NCBI GenBank assembly: GCA_035553375.1 | Contig: DATNCY010000187.1 | Location: forward strand, 14,645 to 78,644 | DNA from: JAJPHU01 sp035553375 | GTDB lineage: Bacteria; Planctomycetota; Planctomycetia; Gemmatales; Gemmataceae | Direction of reading: 5' to 3' | DNA length: 64,000 nucleotides | Shown here: piece by piece, positions 1-8,604 of the stretch | Layout: each line of letters opens with the position of its first letter | Numbering within the stretch: the first letter of the stretch is position 1 | Translations under genes and position numbers: made by a program | Notes under the pieces: model-generated | Told to the model about the DNA's origin: nothing | The model's input: only the letters and a program-made list of their open reading frames with translations | Database searches by the model: none

Positions 1-2732
1 CGGACGGTGGGTTTATCGAGACCGTACTTCGCCCAATCGATGGAACTGCCGTAATCCGCGAAACGCTCGGCGCGCAGATTCGACCATAAAAAGCCCAACA
101 CGGCGGCCGCTTCGGCGTCGGCCGGATACGCGCCGGCGGGGGAATCCGTCACGCGCCAGGCGTCGCCCTTCTTCTCCAGTGTCAACGACTTGTCACCGGA
201 TTTTGCCTGAATGCGTTCCAGTTGCGCCGGGGCGATGTGCAAGAGCGTGGTATCGAGCAGATCGAGCGCTTTGTGATCGACGGCGGTGGTCAGAGCGCCG
301 CTAATCTGGAGGATCGCGGGTTTCTTTTCCAGCTTGGCGAAGCGCGAGCCGCCGTCCTCGGTCGCCGGCTTGCCGATCAGCAGCGTATGCTCCTGACCGT
401 CCTTCGTTTTCAGCGTCACCGTCAGGTCCGGCTTATCCAGACCATAGGCCGCCAGATCCTTCGCTTCGTGAGCCTTGTAGCTTTCGACCTTCGGCGCACC
501 GAGTTCGGTGGTCATGCGCTGCACCGTCTCGGCGAGAGCGTTCGCCGCGAAGGGGCCGGTGATCTTCCAGACATTGGCGGAGCGCGTCAGCGTATAGGGT
601 TTTTGCCCCGCCTTGTGAATGGTCAATGAAACGATCGCTTCCGGCTGCACTTGCCACAAATTCGGCGGACGATAGCTCAGCGCATCGCGCGCCAGTTCGT
701 CGTGGATCGCCGAACTGACCGCGAAGACGGGTGCGGTTTGTCCCGGCATATCGGCTAACTGCGCGAAGTAGCCGGCCTTTGCGCCACGCGCCTTGCCGAT
801 GTGCAGTACCTGCGCCGGTTTCTTGTTGTCGCGGAACTCGACCTTGACGGTCAGCGACGGTTTGCCAAGTCCGTACAGCGTTTCAAGATTGTCCTTCTTC
901 GGCGTCTGATTGACGTATTCGACCACTTCCAGCTTGCCCAGGCTATCGGCTAGTTGATCGACCTTGGCCGCATCCACCTCAGCCTTGACGGGACTGGTCA
1001 AGCTCCAAGCATCGCTCGCCCGTGCCAGGGTGAACTGGTGGCCCTGATTGTCGATGTCGATTTTTGCCACCTCGGATTGGTTGAAATCGAACAGACGTTT
1101 GCCGCGATAGGCCAGAGCCGAGCGAGTGACGAGCGGTTCCAAGCTGTCTTCGACGACGTTGATGCGCGGCCAATCGCCGGCCATCACGTACAGCTTTTTC
1201 TTGTCCTTATCGTGCTTGCCGACGCGCACCGTCAGTGTGCGGGTCTTCTTTTCCTTCTTCTCGTCCTTCCCTTTCTTCTCGCCACCCTTGGCCTCCTCTT
1301 CGACCGTGACGGTGACGACGGCAGCGGGCTTATCAAGGCCGTACTTTTTCGGATCGTCTTTGTCGAGAATATCCTTATCGCGTGCTTGCAAATCGGACAG
1401 CTTGGTCAAGAGATCCGTTACCTTGGTCGGGTCGGCGTCGGCCTTGATTGGTTCGACGAGTTTCCAGCGATCTTTATCCTTTTCCAGCACGATGTCCTCG
1501 CCGGCGTGCTTGATCTCGACGCGGCGAGCGTCGGCCGTGTTAAAGCGTGCCACATGCGCATCGCGCAGGGTATCGAGGGAGACGAACACATCCTTGAGCT
1601 TGTCGCCGCGAATCTCGAAAATTTGCTCGTTGTCCTTGAGCTTGGCGTAACGATACTCCTCGAAAACCGTCTGGAATCCCGGCTCAGCTCCCGGAAACAT
1701 CGGTTGCTGAGGACGAGGAATCTGTTTGGCGTGCGTGGTCGAGACAGTGCCAATAAGAAGCGTAATCGGATCGCCATTGGGCTTGGTAATGGTCAGACTG
1801 CGCTCCGGGTGGGTCAGGCCGGATTTGACCAACAGGCCGTGCGGCGTCAGCCAAAACAGGCCAGTGGTCACGGAGGCCAAGGTGCCCGGCGCGGCGGTGG
1901 CAAGCAGATCGGCTACCGGCGTCGGCCCGGTGCGCAGGAACCGTTCCGCCCAGATGTCGGGCACGGCGGCGATCAAGGCATCGCGCACCGGCGCATCGAG
2001 CCGATCGCGCACGGGTTCGCGCAAGTCCCACTCGCCCCGATCGCGCGCCAGCGTGTAATGCAGGCCGTCCTTCTTTGCCTCCTTCACTTCGACCGTGCCA
2101 GCCGTCAGACGCTCGACCTTCTCTTTCGCCTCGCTGCCTTCCTTGGCCACGCGCTCGGCGGGGAATATGCGCCGTTGCTGGTAGTATTCCGCCGGTCGAT
2201 TGAGCAGCGCAACCAGTCCCGGAGCAAGTCGCACAACCTCCGGCTTTTTGTCCAGACGCAGAAACGTCTCGCGCGTGAAAGGAGTGTTCTCGTCGTTGGC
2301 GGCCTTTTCGCCGAAGGACAGCAGATATTTCTGGCTCTCCGTCTCCAGGCGAACCGTGACGGCCGGACGATCCAGCCCATACGCTTTCAGATCCTCGTCG
2401 TTGGCAATCGACACCGGCTCGAAGCGCGAATGGAGTTGTCCGAGCAAATGGGCCAGCGCCTCGACCTCGGCTTTGCGCGGCGGCCAATTGCCCGGCATGC
2501 TCCAGCTGCCGTCCGGCTTGCGCTGCAAGACCGTCGCGCCGTCATTGCTGTGCAGCTCAATACGTGTAATCTGCGCCGGCTTCAGTTCCGCGAGAACGGA
2601 GCGCGTGCCCTGATCCGCGACGGGCGGCGGAGCCGGCGCGGGATCGAGCGTGGGCGGCACCTGGCCGAACCAAATCAACGCGCCGCCCACGGCGACCAGA
2701 ACCAGAAGGACAAGGGTCGTCTTGAGGTTCAT
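1..2732 (-). CDS. DUF4340 tandem-repeat protein, 3' end beyond window
   Basis: The frame is open from ATG at 2732 to the left edge (at least 910 residues), so the C-terminus is missing. GGAG lies about 10 bases upstream of the start. The N-terminus (MNLKTTLVLLVLVAVGGALI) is a signal anchor. The rest is a tandem array: the motif YGLDKP/YGLDRP, followed by a beta-strand TVxV-type stretch, recurs near residues 116, 463, 762 and 902, with variants near 301 (GLTHPE) and 618 (YGLGKP), so about one unit per 140-185 residues. This is the signature of DUF4340, a periplasmic family encoded beside Gld-type ABC exporters in planctomycetes. It is the last visible gene of the ABC operon, about 95 bp after the GldG-like gene, separated by a perfect hairpin. 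Molecular function is unknown; a periplasmic partner of the exporter is inferred from context. Confidence 0.85.
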   Translation of the reverse strand, partial: MNLKTTLVLLVLVAVGGALIWFGQVPPTLDPAPAPPPVADQGTRSVLAELKPAQITRIELHSNDGATVLQRKPDGSWSMPGNWPPRKAEVEALAHLLGQLHSRFEPVSIANDEDLKAYGLDRPAVTVRLETESQKYLLSFGEKAANDENTPFTRETFLRLDKKPEVVRLAPGLVALLNRPAEYYQQRRIFPAERVAKEGSEAKEKVERLTAGTVEVKEAKKDGLHYTLARDRGEWDLREPVRDRLDAPVRDALIAAVPDIWAERFLRTGPTPVADLLATAAPGTLASVTTGLFWLTPHGLLVKSGLTHPERSLTITKPNGDPITLLIGTVSTTHAKQIPRPQQPMFPGAEPGFQTVFEEYRYAKLKDNEQIFEIRGDKLKDVFVSLDTLRDAHVARFNTADARRVEIKHAGEDIVLEKDKDRWKLVEPIKADADPTKVTDLLTKLSDLQARDKDILDKDDPKKYGLDKPAAVVTVTVEEEAKGGEKKGKDEKKEKKTRTLTVRVGKHDKDKKKLYVMAGDWPRINVVEDSLEPLVTRSALAYRGKRLFDFNQSEVAKIDIDNQGHQFTLARASDAWSLTSPVKAEVDAAKVDQLADSLGKLEVVEYVNQTPKKDNLETLYGLGKPSLTVKVEFRDNKKPAQVLHIGKARGAKAGYFAQLADMPGQTAPVFAVSSAIHDELARDALSYRPPNLWQVQPEAIVSLTIHKAGQKPYTLTRSANVWKITGPFAANALAETVQRMTTELGAPKVESYKAHEAKDLAAYGLDKPDLTVTLKTKDGQEHTLLIGKPATEDGGSRFAKLEKKPAILQISGALTTAVDHKALDLLDTTLLHIAPAQLERIQAKSGDKSLTLEKKGDAWRVTDSPAGAYPADAEAAAVLGFLWSNLRAERFADYGSSIDWAKYGLDKPTV

Positions 2733-2746
2733 TGAGTATCTCCTTT

Positions 2747-2826
2747 CCGCTATCCGCTTTCCGCTATCCGCTTTCCGCCATCGAGTAACAAAAGGCGGAA
2801 AGCGGATAGCGGAAAGCGGATAGCGG
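2747..2826. repeat. Perfect 33-bp-arm intergenic palindrome
   Basis: Arms 2747-2779 and 2794-2826 are exact reverse complements around a 14-base loop. Each arm is two tandem copies of a 14-base unit (CCGCTATCCGCTTT). It fills the gap between the GldG-like and DUF4340 genes and could fold as an attenuator hairpin in that transcript. Confidence 0.95.
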
Positions 2827-5364
2827 TTATCGCAGGCGCCGTATCAGCCACACAATCACGCCAAGGTAGGCGAACAGCACGGGCAATCCCAAGCGTATGC
2901 CCCACCACCACAGATAATACTCTTGCGAATCCGGCGACAGCGGGACGCGCGGATAGCTCCAGACATGGTCGGCGCGCGGCAGATAATCATCGCGGCCGAG
3001 CAGCCAGTTCGCCGTTTGCAAGAACAATCGTTCTCGCGCCGGACTCAATTTGGCACCGACGAAGACTTCGCCCTGACCAATCACCGCCACGCGCTCCAAC
3101 TTCGCCGCTCCGCTGCTGGACCAACTCGACGGCAGCGGCGTCTCGATGGCCACGCCCACCGGAAAGGCACCGCGCCGCTTGGCATCGAGTGTGTTATTGT
3201 CGGGGTCATCCGGCTTGGGTTGCTCAAAGTGCGGCCGCCGGCCGCCAACAACGAACGGCTGAGCGTCGTTCCAACCGTTGGCCGTCAGCAAAAACGTCGG
3301 CTCGAACTTCGGCGTTTGGCCGGCCATCGGCTCGAAATAAACGGGACGCGGAAAGCGGAGACGCAAATCGAAATCCTTGCCGACGCTGTGCGCGGTGACA
3401 CGCAGCGCCTCACGCAGTGGATTGGGTGGCAGAGGAGTTGCCTCCATCCGGCTGCGCCATGTGCCGCGCGCCCGTTCGGGCGGCGTATCGAAATCCAACG
3501 GCGGAACTTCAACGGTTCCCGGCGTGCGCAGCGGATTGCGGCGGCGATCCGCGAACGCCTTGCTGTCGGCGTTAAACAGAATGGTTTGCTTGCCGAAACG
3601 AATGCCGAGTTCGCCCAGCAGCGCTTCCAAATTGTCTTTGCCGGCCAAGTCCGGCGGCAGGCCAAGTTCGGGCGGTTCGTTGGTCGGCCCGAAACAGGCA
3701 AGGACGGGCTTGCCGGCCTCCATGAATTCCTTGACGCACTCGACTTGAATGTCGCTGAGGCGATGGATGCGATTGGGCACTAGACCGCCGCTGGCGCGGC
3801 GCGTCAGACGCGGCATGAACAGCAAATCGCAGTCGGCCAGAATGCGCGTCAGTTTGGCTTTCAGATCGCTCATGCACCGCGCTTCCAACACGCGATCCAC
3901 ATTCAACCCCTCGCGCTCCTTCCGCGTCTTCGATTGCTCCTCGCGTTTGTCCGCGAGATCCTGGCGCGACTGGGTAAGTTGCCTTTGGAAGAAACCCAAC
4001 AGCGCCTCCCAATTCGCGGCCGTCAACGCGAGTCCGCCGAGTCTTTGCGAATACTTTTTCGATAGCTTATCCAGTTTATCCGCGAGCTTTTCATCGGGTT
4101 TCAGCGACCATTCCTCGATGCGCTCTTCCAATACCTTGACCTCTTCGGTCAGCGCCTTAACCTCGTCGTCGAGATCTTCGAGTTCCAGTTCCAGACGTTC
4201 GAGTTTGCTGGCCTCGAAGGTATCGGCGGACGGCTCCAGTCGGCCGGCTTCCCAGCCCTTCTTGAGGACCACATCACGAACATCGAAGCCATGCGCCAGC
4301 AGCGTTTTGCGCAGGGCGCGGAGCGTGAAAACATCTTCCGAGCCTTCAGTGGTCAGATATTCGTGAACGACCAATACGCCAACGCGCGGCCGGCGTTCCT
4401 CCAGGTTGAGGATCTTGCTGGCCAAGGCTTCGACGCCGTGCCCCGAGGTGCCGCTGCCTTGCGCGAGCAGCACGAGATTGCCTTTGCCATCGTTAGCCTC
4501 GCGCGAGGCGACCTTATCGAGTTGATAAAACTCGTTGAAACTCATCTGCCGTACATGATCGCCCGATTGGATGAAGATGCTGTTCTCGGCGGCGGCGTCG
4601 ATGGCCTGTCGTAAGGCCGGCGCATCCTTGGTCAACTCGTCCAGCTGTTTCTCGAATTTCTCTTCTTCGATGTCGAGTACGGCGACGCTCAGTTGTGGCC
4701 CGACGTGGCTGAGTTGCTCGGCCAGATCCTTGACCTTCTCGACGACCTTGCGCTCGGCGGCGTAGTCGTAGCGATCCGGCTTATCGGTCAGCGTGCCGAA
4801 CGTCTTGTGACGCTGATAGACGACAATGGTAGTCTTGTTTTTCTTGTCGTGGTCGAGCTGCGCCAACTGAGCGCGGATGGGGGCCGGCAGCGTGAATTGT
4901 TGATCGCGCGTGAAGTCCATGCGCAGCGGATGGAAGAACGCCCAGACATTGACGCCGACGAGGAGAATCGCGGCGAGGACGCCTTGCAAAATAGCGTTGA
5001 GTCCGAAGGCGCTGCGCCGTCCCGCCGTGAAGAAGAGGATAGCCACAATCTCGATAATCAGAGCGAACAAGGCCAGGGCCGCGCCGCCAAGAAGCAACAG
5101 GATCGGCCAGTAGACGCGCGCGTCCTCCAGAGCCGTTCGCGCCAGGTTGACGCTCGCGCGGTAGGCGTCGGAGACGTTATTCGCGTCGTTGAGCGGAAGA
5201 AGCTGGCTTGAGACAACCGCAAGGACAAGCCCGGCGCAGCCAATCAGCACGCCGGTGACGCCAAGCACGCGAATGAGAAAATGCAGGCGCGACCAGAAAA
5301 GACTCGGTCGGCCTGAGCGGGGGGCATCCGCCCCTTGAGCGAGGTTCGGCGGGTTTACTGCCAT
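2827..5364 (-). CDS. GldG-like ABC transporter auxiliary protein
   Basis: This 845-residue protein matches the 'Gld-type ABC transport auxiliary component' family. It has N-terminal membrane segments (about residues 30-55, 95-120 and 140-165), a large extracytoplasmic region resembling the GldG IFT52-like fold (YFEPM, LLTANGWNDAQPF), and a C-terminal membrane helix ending LIRRLR. Residues about 380-490 form a charged coiled coil inserted in the middle (for example LEDLDDEVKALTEEVKVLEE), longer than expected for GldG. The start overlaps the permease stop by 10 bp and has GGAGAG upstream, so translational coupling is likely. In Bacteroidetes GldG works with GldA and GldF. Here no other gliding genes are visible, so a role in gliding is not implied; an exporter accessory role is inferred. 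Confidence 0.85.
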   Translation of the reverse strand: MAVNPPNLAQGADAPRSGRPSLFWSRLHFLIRVLGVTGVLIGCAGLVLAVVSSQLLPLNDANNVSDAYRASVNLARTALEDARVYWPILLLLGGAALALFALIIEIVAILFFTAGRRSAFGLNAILQGVLAAILLVGVNVWAFFHPLRMDFTRDQQFTLPAPIRAQLAQLDHDKKNKTTIVVYQRHKTFGTLTDKPDRYDYAAERKVVEKVKDLAEQLSHVGPQLSVAVLDIEEEKFEKQLDELTKDAPALRQAIDAAAENSIFIQSGDHVRQMSFNEFYQLDKVASREANDGKGNLVLLAQGSGTSGHGVEALASKILNLEERRPRVGVLVVHEYLTTEGSEDVFTLRALRKTLLAHGFDVRDVVLKKGWEAGRLEPSADTFEASKLERLELELEDLDDEVKALTEEVKVLEERIEEWSLKPDEKLADKLDKLSKKYSQRLGGLALTAANWEALLGFFQRQLTQSRQDLADKREEQSKTRKEREGLNVDRVLEARCMSDLKAKLTRILADCDLLFMPRLTRRASGGLVPNRIHRLSDIQVECVKEFMEAGKPVLACFGPTNEPPELGLPPDLAGKDNLEALLGELGIRFGKQTILFNADSKAFADRRRNPLRTPGTVEVPPLDFDTPPERARGTWRSRMEATPLPPNPLREALRVTAHSVGKDFDLRLRFPRPVYFEPMAGQTPKFEPTFLLTANGWNDAQPFVVGGRRPHFEQPKPDDPDNNTLDAKRRGAFPVGVAIETPLPSSWSSSGAAKLERVAVIGQGEVFVGAKLSPARERLFLQTANWLLGRDDYLPRADHVWSYPRVPLSPDSQEYYLWWWGIRLGLPVLFAYLGVIVWLIRRLR

Positions 5365-6419
5365 CGTCGGCTCTCCAGGCTACGGACCGTCAGAAACAAA
5401 CAGAACAGAGCGGTGCTGCTGTACAGAATGAGGGGAGCGGTATCCAGCAGGCCGCGCGTGAAGGAGCGATCAAAGTGCCGCGGCACACTGAGAAAATTCC
5501 AGAGGGGAGCGAAAAGGAGATTGCCGCTGCCCCTCTCGGGATGCCAGAAAACCGCGCCAATGAAAAGCAAACCGACCGCCAAGGCGAGGATGGCCGCCAC
5601 CATTTGATTGCGTACCAGACTGCTGATGTACAGACCAATCGCCAGGAACATCGCGCCGGCCATGAACATGCCTACATAGGTCCATATCACGGGGTAAGGA
5701 TCGAGCAATACCGGAATCTTGAACAGATGCGCGCCGTCCGCGTGGTAGTGGAACCAACCGCCGAGGCCGGCCGCCACGCCGCCGCCAACAATCAACGCCG
5801 TCGAAACCAGACGCGCCGCCGTGCCCAGACGCGGCAACAGCAATATCAGACCGAGAAGGATGGCGGCCAGCCCGATGACGAACGAGAGACTTGACAGCGT
5901 CCACACGTTGTTCCACACCGGCCGTTGCGCCCCGAGCAACGCCGGCAGATAGATCAAGGTCGGCAGCCACAACACACTGTAAAACGCCAGGCACGCCAGG
6001 TATTTGCACAGCACCACTTGCCAATCGCGCAGCGGAGCTGTCATGAGCATTTCCAGTGTGCCGCTGCCGCGTTCCTCGGCGAACAGCCGCATGGTCAACA
6101 GCGGCGGAATGAACAGGAAAACAAGCCAAAATCGCTCGTGCGCGAACATCGTCTGCATGGGCGATTCAATCCCGACGGGACCGCTCGCGGTCAATAGTTC
6201 CAGTGCAGTGGCGAACAAATAGCCGGTCATGCCGAGGAAGACGACGAACACCACGTAGGCGATCGGCGAGAGGAAATAGGCGCTGAACTCACGGCGCATC
6301 AAGCTGCGCGCTCGAAATAGGCCGACGGCCAGCCACACCAGCACCACCACGGCCAGCACGAGAACGACGCTCAGCAGTGTCAGCGTCAGCCATTGCTCGG
6401 TATTGAGATTGGCGAACAT
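5355..6419 (-). CDS. ABC-2 type permease, GldF-like
   Basis: This 354-residue integral membrane protein has about seven hydrophobic segments. After an N-terminal anchor it contains the typical ABC-2 entry sequence RREFSAYFLSPIAYVVFVVF, followed by the loop RLFAEERGSGTLEMLMTAP, which is the hallmark of ABC-2/NosY/GldF permeases (the coupling region that contacts the ATPase). ATG at 6419 is chosen over an in-frame TTG at 6434 because GGAGAG sits seven bases upstream. It lies between the ATPase gene and the GldG-like gene on the same strand, giving a complete ATPase-permease-auxiliary set. Substrate is unknown. An N-terminal helix before the ABC-2 core is an addition relative to minimal GldF. 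Confidence 0.88.
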   Translation of the reverse strand: MFANLNTEQWLTLTLLSVVLVLAVVVLVWLAVGLFRARSLMRREFSAYFLSPIAYVVFVVFLGMTGYLFATALELLTASGPVGIESPMQTMFAHERFWLVFLFIPPLLTMRLFAEERGSGTLEMLMTAPLRDWQVVLCKYLACLAFYSVLWLPTLIYLPALLGAQRPVWNNVWTLSSLSFVIGLAAILLGLILLLPRLGTAARLVSTALIVGGGVAAGLGGWFHYHADGAHLFKIPVLLDPYPVIWTYVGMFMAGAMFLAIGLYISSLVRNQMVAAILALAVGLLFIGAVFWHPERGSGNLLFAPLWNFLSVPRHFDRSFTRGLLDTAPLILYSSTALFCLFLTVRSLESRRWQ

Positions 6420-6446
6420 ACTCGCTCTCCACAATCAAGCCGCTCG

Positions 6447-6500
6447 ACTAGCCTGGAGCGCCAGCGACGGGAAAACCCGTCGCTGGCGCTCCAGGCTAGT
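6447..6500. repeat. Family-A palindrome, 25-bp perfect arms
   Basis: Arms 6447-6471 and 6476-6500 are exact reverse complements with an AAAA loop. The core CCTGGAGCGCCAGCGACGGG is shared with the palindromes at 11695, 24468, 49035, 59595 and 61270 (family A). It lies inside the ABC operon, between the ATPase stop and the permease start. Confidence 0.95.
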
Positions 6501-6502
6501 TT

Positions 6503-7228
6503 CTACGCATTCACCACGGCATCCTGTTCGACCAAACGAATGAACATTTCTTCAAGGCTTTGATTTTCCGGCCGCAGATCGACCAGCTTGCCGGCGGCAA
6601 CCACTTGGCCGCGATTGATGATGATGGCCTGATCGCACGTCACTTCCACTTCGGACAGAATGTGCGTGGACAGCAAAATGGTATGCTGCTGGCCGATCTC
6701 GCGGATTAGCTTGCGCGTCTCCCGAATCTGCCCCGGATCGAGTCCGGCCGTCGGTTCATCGAGAATCAGCACCGGCGGGCTGTTGAGCAGCACATCCGCA
6801 AGACCGACACGCTGACGATAGCCCTTCGACAAGGTGCCGATAAGCTGCCGGCGCACGTCGCGCAGCCAGCAGCGCTCGAGGACGTACTCGACGCGCTTCT
6901 TGCAGGTGCCGCCGTGCAATCCCTTGATGCCGCCGCGAAAACGCAGATACTCGGCCACGCGCATTTCGGGGTAGAGTGGGCAATTTTCCGGCATGTAACC
7001 GATGCGGCGGCGGACCTCGACCGGCTGCCAGAACACGTCGAGTCCGTCGATGGTTGCGCGGCCGGATGTGGCGGTCAGATAGCCGGCTAGGATGCGCATG
7101 GTGGTAGACTTGCCGGCCCCATTGGGACCGAGGAAGCCGACCACTTGGCCTTTGGGCACATCGAAGGATACGTTGCGAACGGCGGCGTAATCACCGTAAT
7201 ACTTGATTAGATTGCTGACGTGGATCAC
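6503..7228 (-). CDS. ABC transporter ATP-binding protein, GldA-like
   Basis: This 241-residue ABC ATPase starts at GTG 7228, preceded by AGGAGG at ideal spacing; the longer open frame upstream lacks family similarity. Walker A is GPNGAGKSTT near residue 40, the signature is LSKGYRQRVGLA, Walker B is VLILDEPTAGLDP, and the H-loop is LLSTHILSEVE. Length and motifs fit the CcmA/GldA subgroup that pairs with ABC-2 permeases. It is the first gene of the four-gene minus-strand exporter operon. It should act at the cytoplasmic face, energising the permease. The sequence IGYMPENCPLYPEMRV after the Q-loop is typical for this subgroup. No substrate can be assigned. Confidence 0.93.
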   Translation of the reverse strand: MIHVSNLIKYYGDYAAVRNVSFDVPKGQVVGFLGPNGAGKSTTMRILAGYLTATSGRATIDGLDVFWQPVEVRRRIGYMPENCPLYPEMRVAEYLRFRGGIKGLHGGTCKKRVEYVLERCWLRDVRRQLIGTLSKGYRQRVGLADVLLNSPPVLILDEPTAGLDPGQIRETRKLIREIGQQHTILLSTHILSEVEVTCDQAIIINRGQVVAAGKLVDLRPENQSLEEMFIRLVEQDAVVNA

Positions 7229-7376
7229 GACAGCGGCCTCCTGCGGCTCCGAGGATGCTTCCGGCGAAAAACGGGCATGTTGGAAGTTGACAATAACGAA
7301 TGTAGGGCAAGGAGGCAAGGGGCCGACCGTTTCGGAAGGCGACACCCCCGCTCGCCAGGAAGTTTTCGGGCTGGAG

Positions 7377-8477
7377 TCACTTGAGGAAATACTCGAAAAA
7401 TAAATACAGATGATCGTTTGACTCGGTCGTCGGCGAATGGCCCTTGCGATTGGTCATTGCCACACGGTTTTCGTAACCGAGGAACTTGTTGACCGCGATG
7501 GCATGATTGAGTGCCTTCCAGCGCTCCGGTTGGTCTTCGGCGCCGCCCGAAACAAGGAACGGCCGAGGCGCCATCAGCGCATGCAGTTCGTGCAGATCGT
7601 GGCCGGTTTCGATCATCTTCTTGTAGGCCCCCGTGCGCGGATTGGCGGTGCTGGGGATGCCCGGCTTGCGTTCACGCCCCTTCTCGTAGCCCAGATACCA
7701 CGGCTCCCAGTAGTTGACATTACTGCGTTTCTCATCGAAAACGATGCCTGGATCGGACCAGGCGGCGCAAGCGAACTTGTCGTAAAGACAGGAGGCAAAC
7801 AGCGCCCACTTGCCGCCGTAGGAATGGCCAACCACGCCGATCCGTTTGCCATCGACTTGGGGCAGGTTCGCCAACAGGGTATGGCAGTTAGCGGCCACGT
7901 AAGCATGATAGGACAGCGGTTGCAGCCGGGCGTCGGCCTTGTCGGGATAGTAGCTGGCGGGCGGACTGCCGAGCGATAAGGTGACAAAGCCGCGTTTGGT
8001 CAATTGCAGGGCGAAATCGCAGAGCTTCGTCTTACCCTGGCCGATCCCGGTTTTAGCATCGTAGAAGACCACCAACACCGCCGGGAAAGGACCTTTGCCA
8101 TCGGGAACAAGCAGGTAGGCATCATCGGTAAAGCGCTGCGGAGCAACTTCGATCTTCACATGATGCTGCGTGAAGCGGTCATGTCGTTTCTTCTCCAGAT
8201 ACTCGATTTTCGGCTTGTCGAGAAGCGTCGGCCATGCCCCCATAAGGTGGTGCCACGTTGTGAGAATCTCCTGCCGGCGTCGCGGCCAATCGGCGGGGCG
8301 CTTGACGGCGGTGCCGTCGTCAAACGTCAGCGGAGATTTGTAGGTGTGCAGATCCTTGGCGAATTCGGCCGGCGGTTTGAAGAAAGGGGCGATTGATCGA
8401 GGAGGATCTTTCGGTTTGTCCGCCAGGACATGGACAGCCGAGGCAAGGAATACGCAGAGCAGGAGGAGGCGTTTCAT
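7377..8477 (-). CDS. Secreted alpha/beta hydrolase (acetyl xylan esterase-like)
   Basis: This 366-residue protein begins at ATG 8477 with a clear signal peptide (MKRLLLLCVFLASAVHVLAD), so it is exported. The nucleophile elbow GHSYGG lies near residue 215. An Asp (SDPGIVFDEK) and a late His (KGHSPTTES) are candidate triad members. Organisation resembles the dienelactone hydrolase/acetyl xylan esterase group common in planctomycetes. GGGAG precedes the start at about nine bases. The frame can be extended upstream to 8627, but that part lacks family character and would mask the signal peptide. Substrate is not predictable beyond an ester, probably carbohydrate-linked. The gene appears to be a single transcription unit downstream of the beta-CASP gene on the same strand. 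Confidence 0.8.
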   Translation of the reverse strand: MKRLLLLCVFLASAVHVLADKPKDPPRSIAPFFKPPAEFAKDLHTYKSPLTFDDGTAVKRPADWPRRRQEILTTWHHLMGAWPTLLDKPKIEYLEKKRHDRFTQHHVKIEVAPQRFTDDAYLLVPDGKGPFPAVLVVFYDAKTGIGQGKTKLCDFALQLTKRGFVTLSLGSPPASYYPDKADARLQPLSYHAYVAANCHTLLANLPQVDGKRIGVVGHSYGGKWALFASCLYDKFACAAWSDPGIVFDEKRSNVNYWEPWYLGYEKGRERKPGIPSTANPRTGAYKKMIETGHDLHELHALMAPRPFLVSGGAEDQPERWKALNHAIAVNKFLGYENRVAMTNRKGHSPTTESNDHLYLFFEYFLK

Positions 8478-8604
8478 CGGTTGCAACTCCCGTTTCATTC
8501 TGGAGGGAACCAACTGCCGAACGAGCGTGAATCCGCTCGCTACTGTTGCCCCATCTTCAATTGTCGGAAAAGGTGGCAATTTTGTCTTGCATCTGGACCA
8601 ATGA

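Noticed and set aside
954..2735. Long plus-strand open frame (593 codons)
   Set aside because: It is the antisense shadow of the DUF4340 gene; the minus strand has a signal anchor, a ribosome-binding site and repeated family motifs.
5355..7228. Gliding motility locus
   Set aside because: Only the GldA/F/G-like exporter genes are present; such sets occur widely without gliding, so a motility role is not supported.
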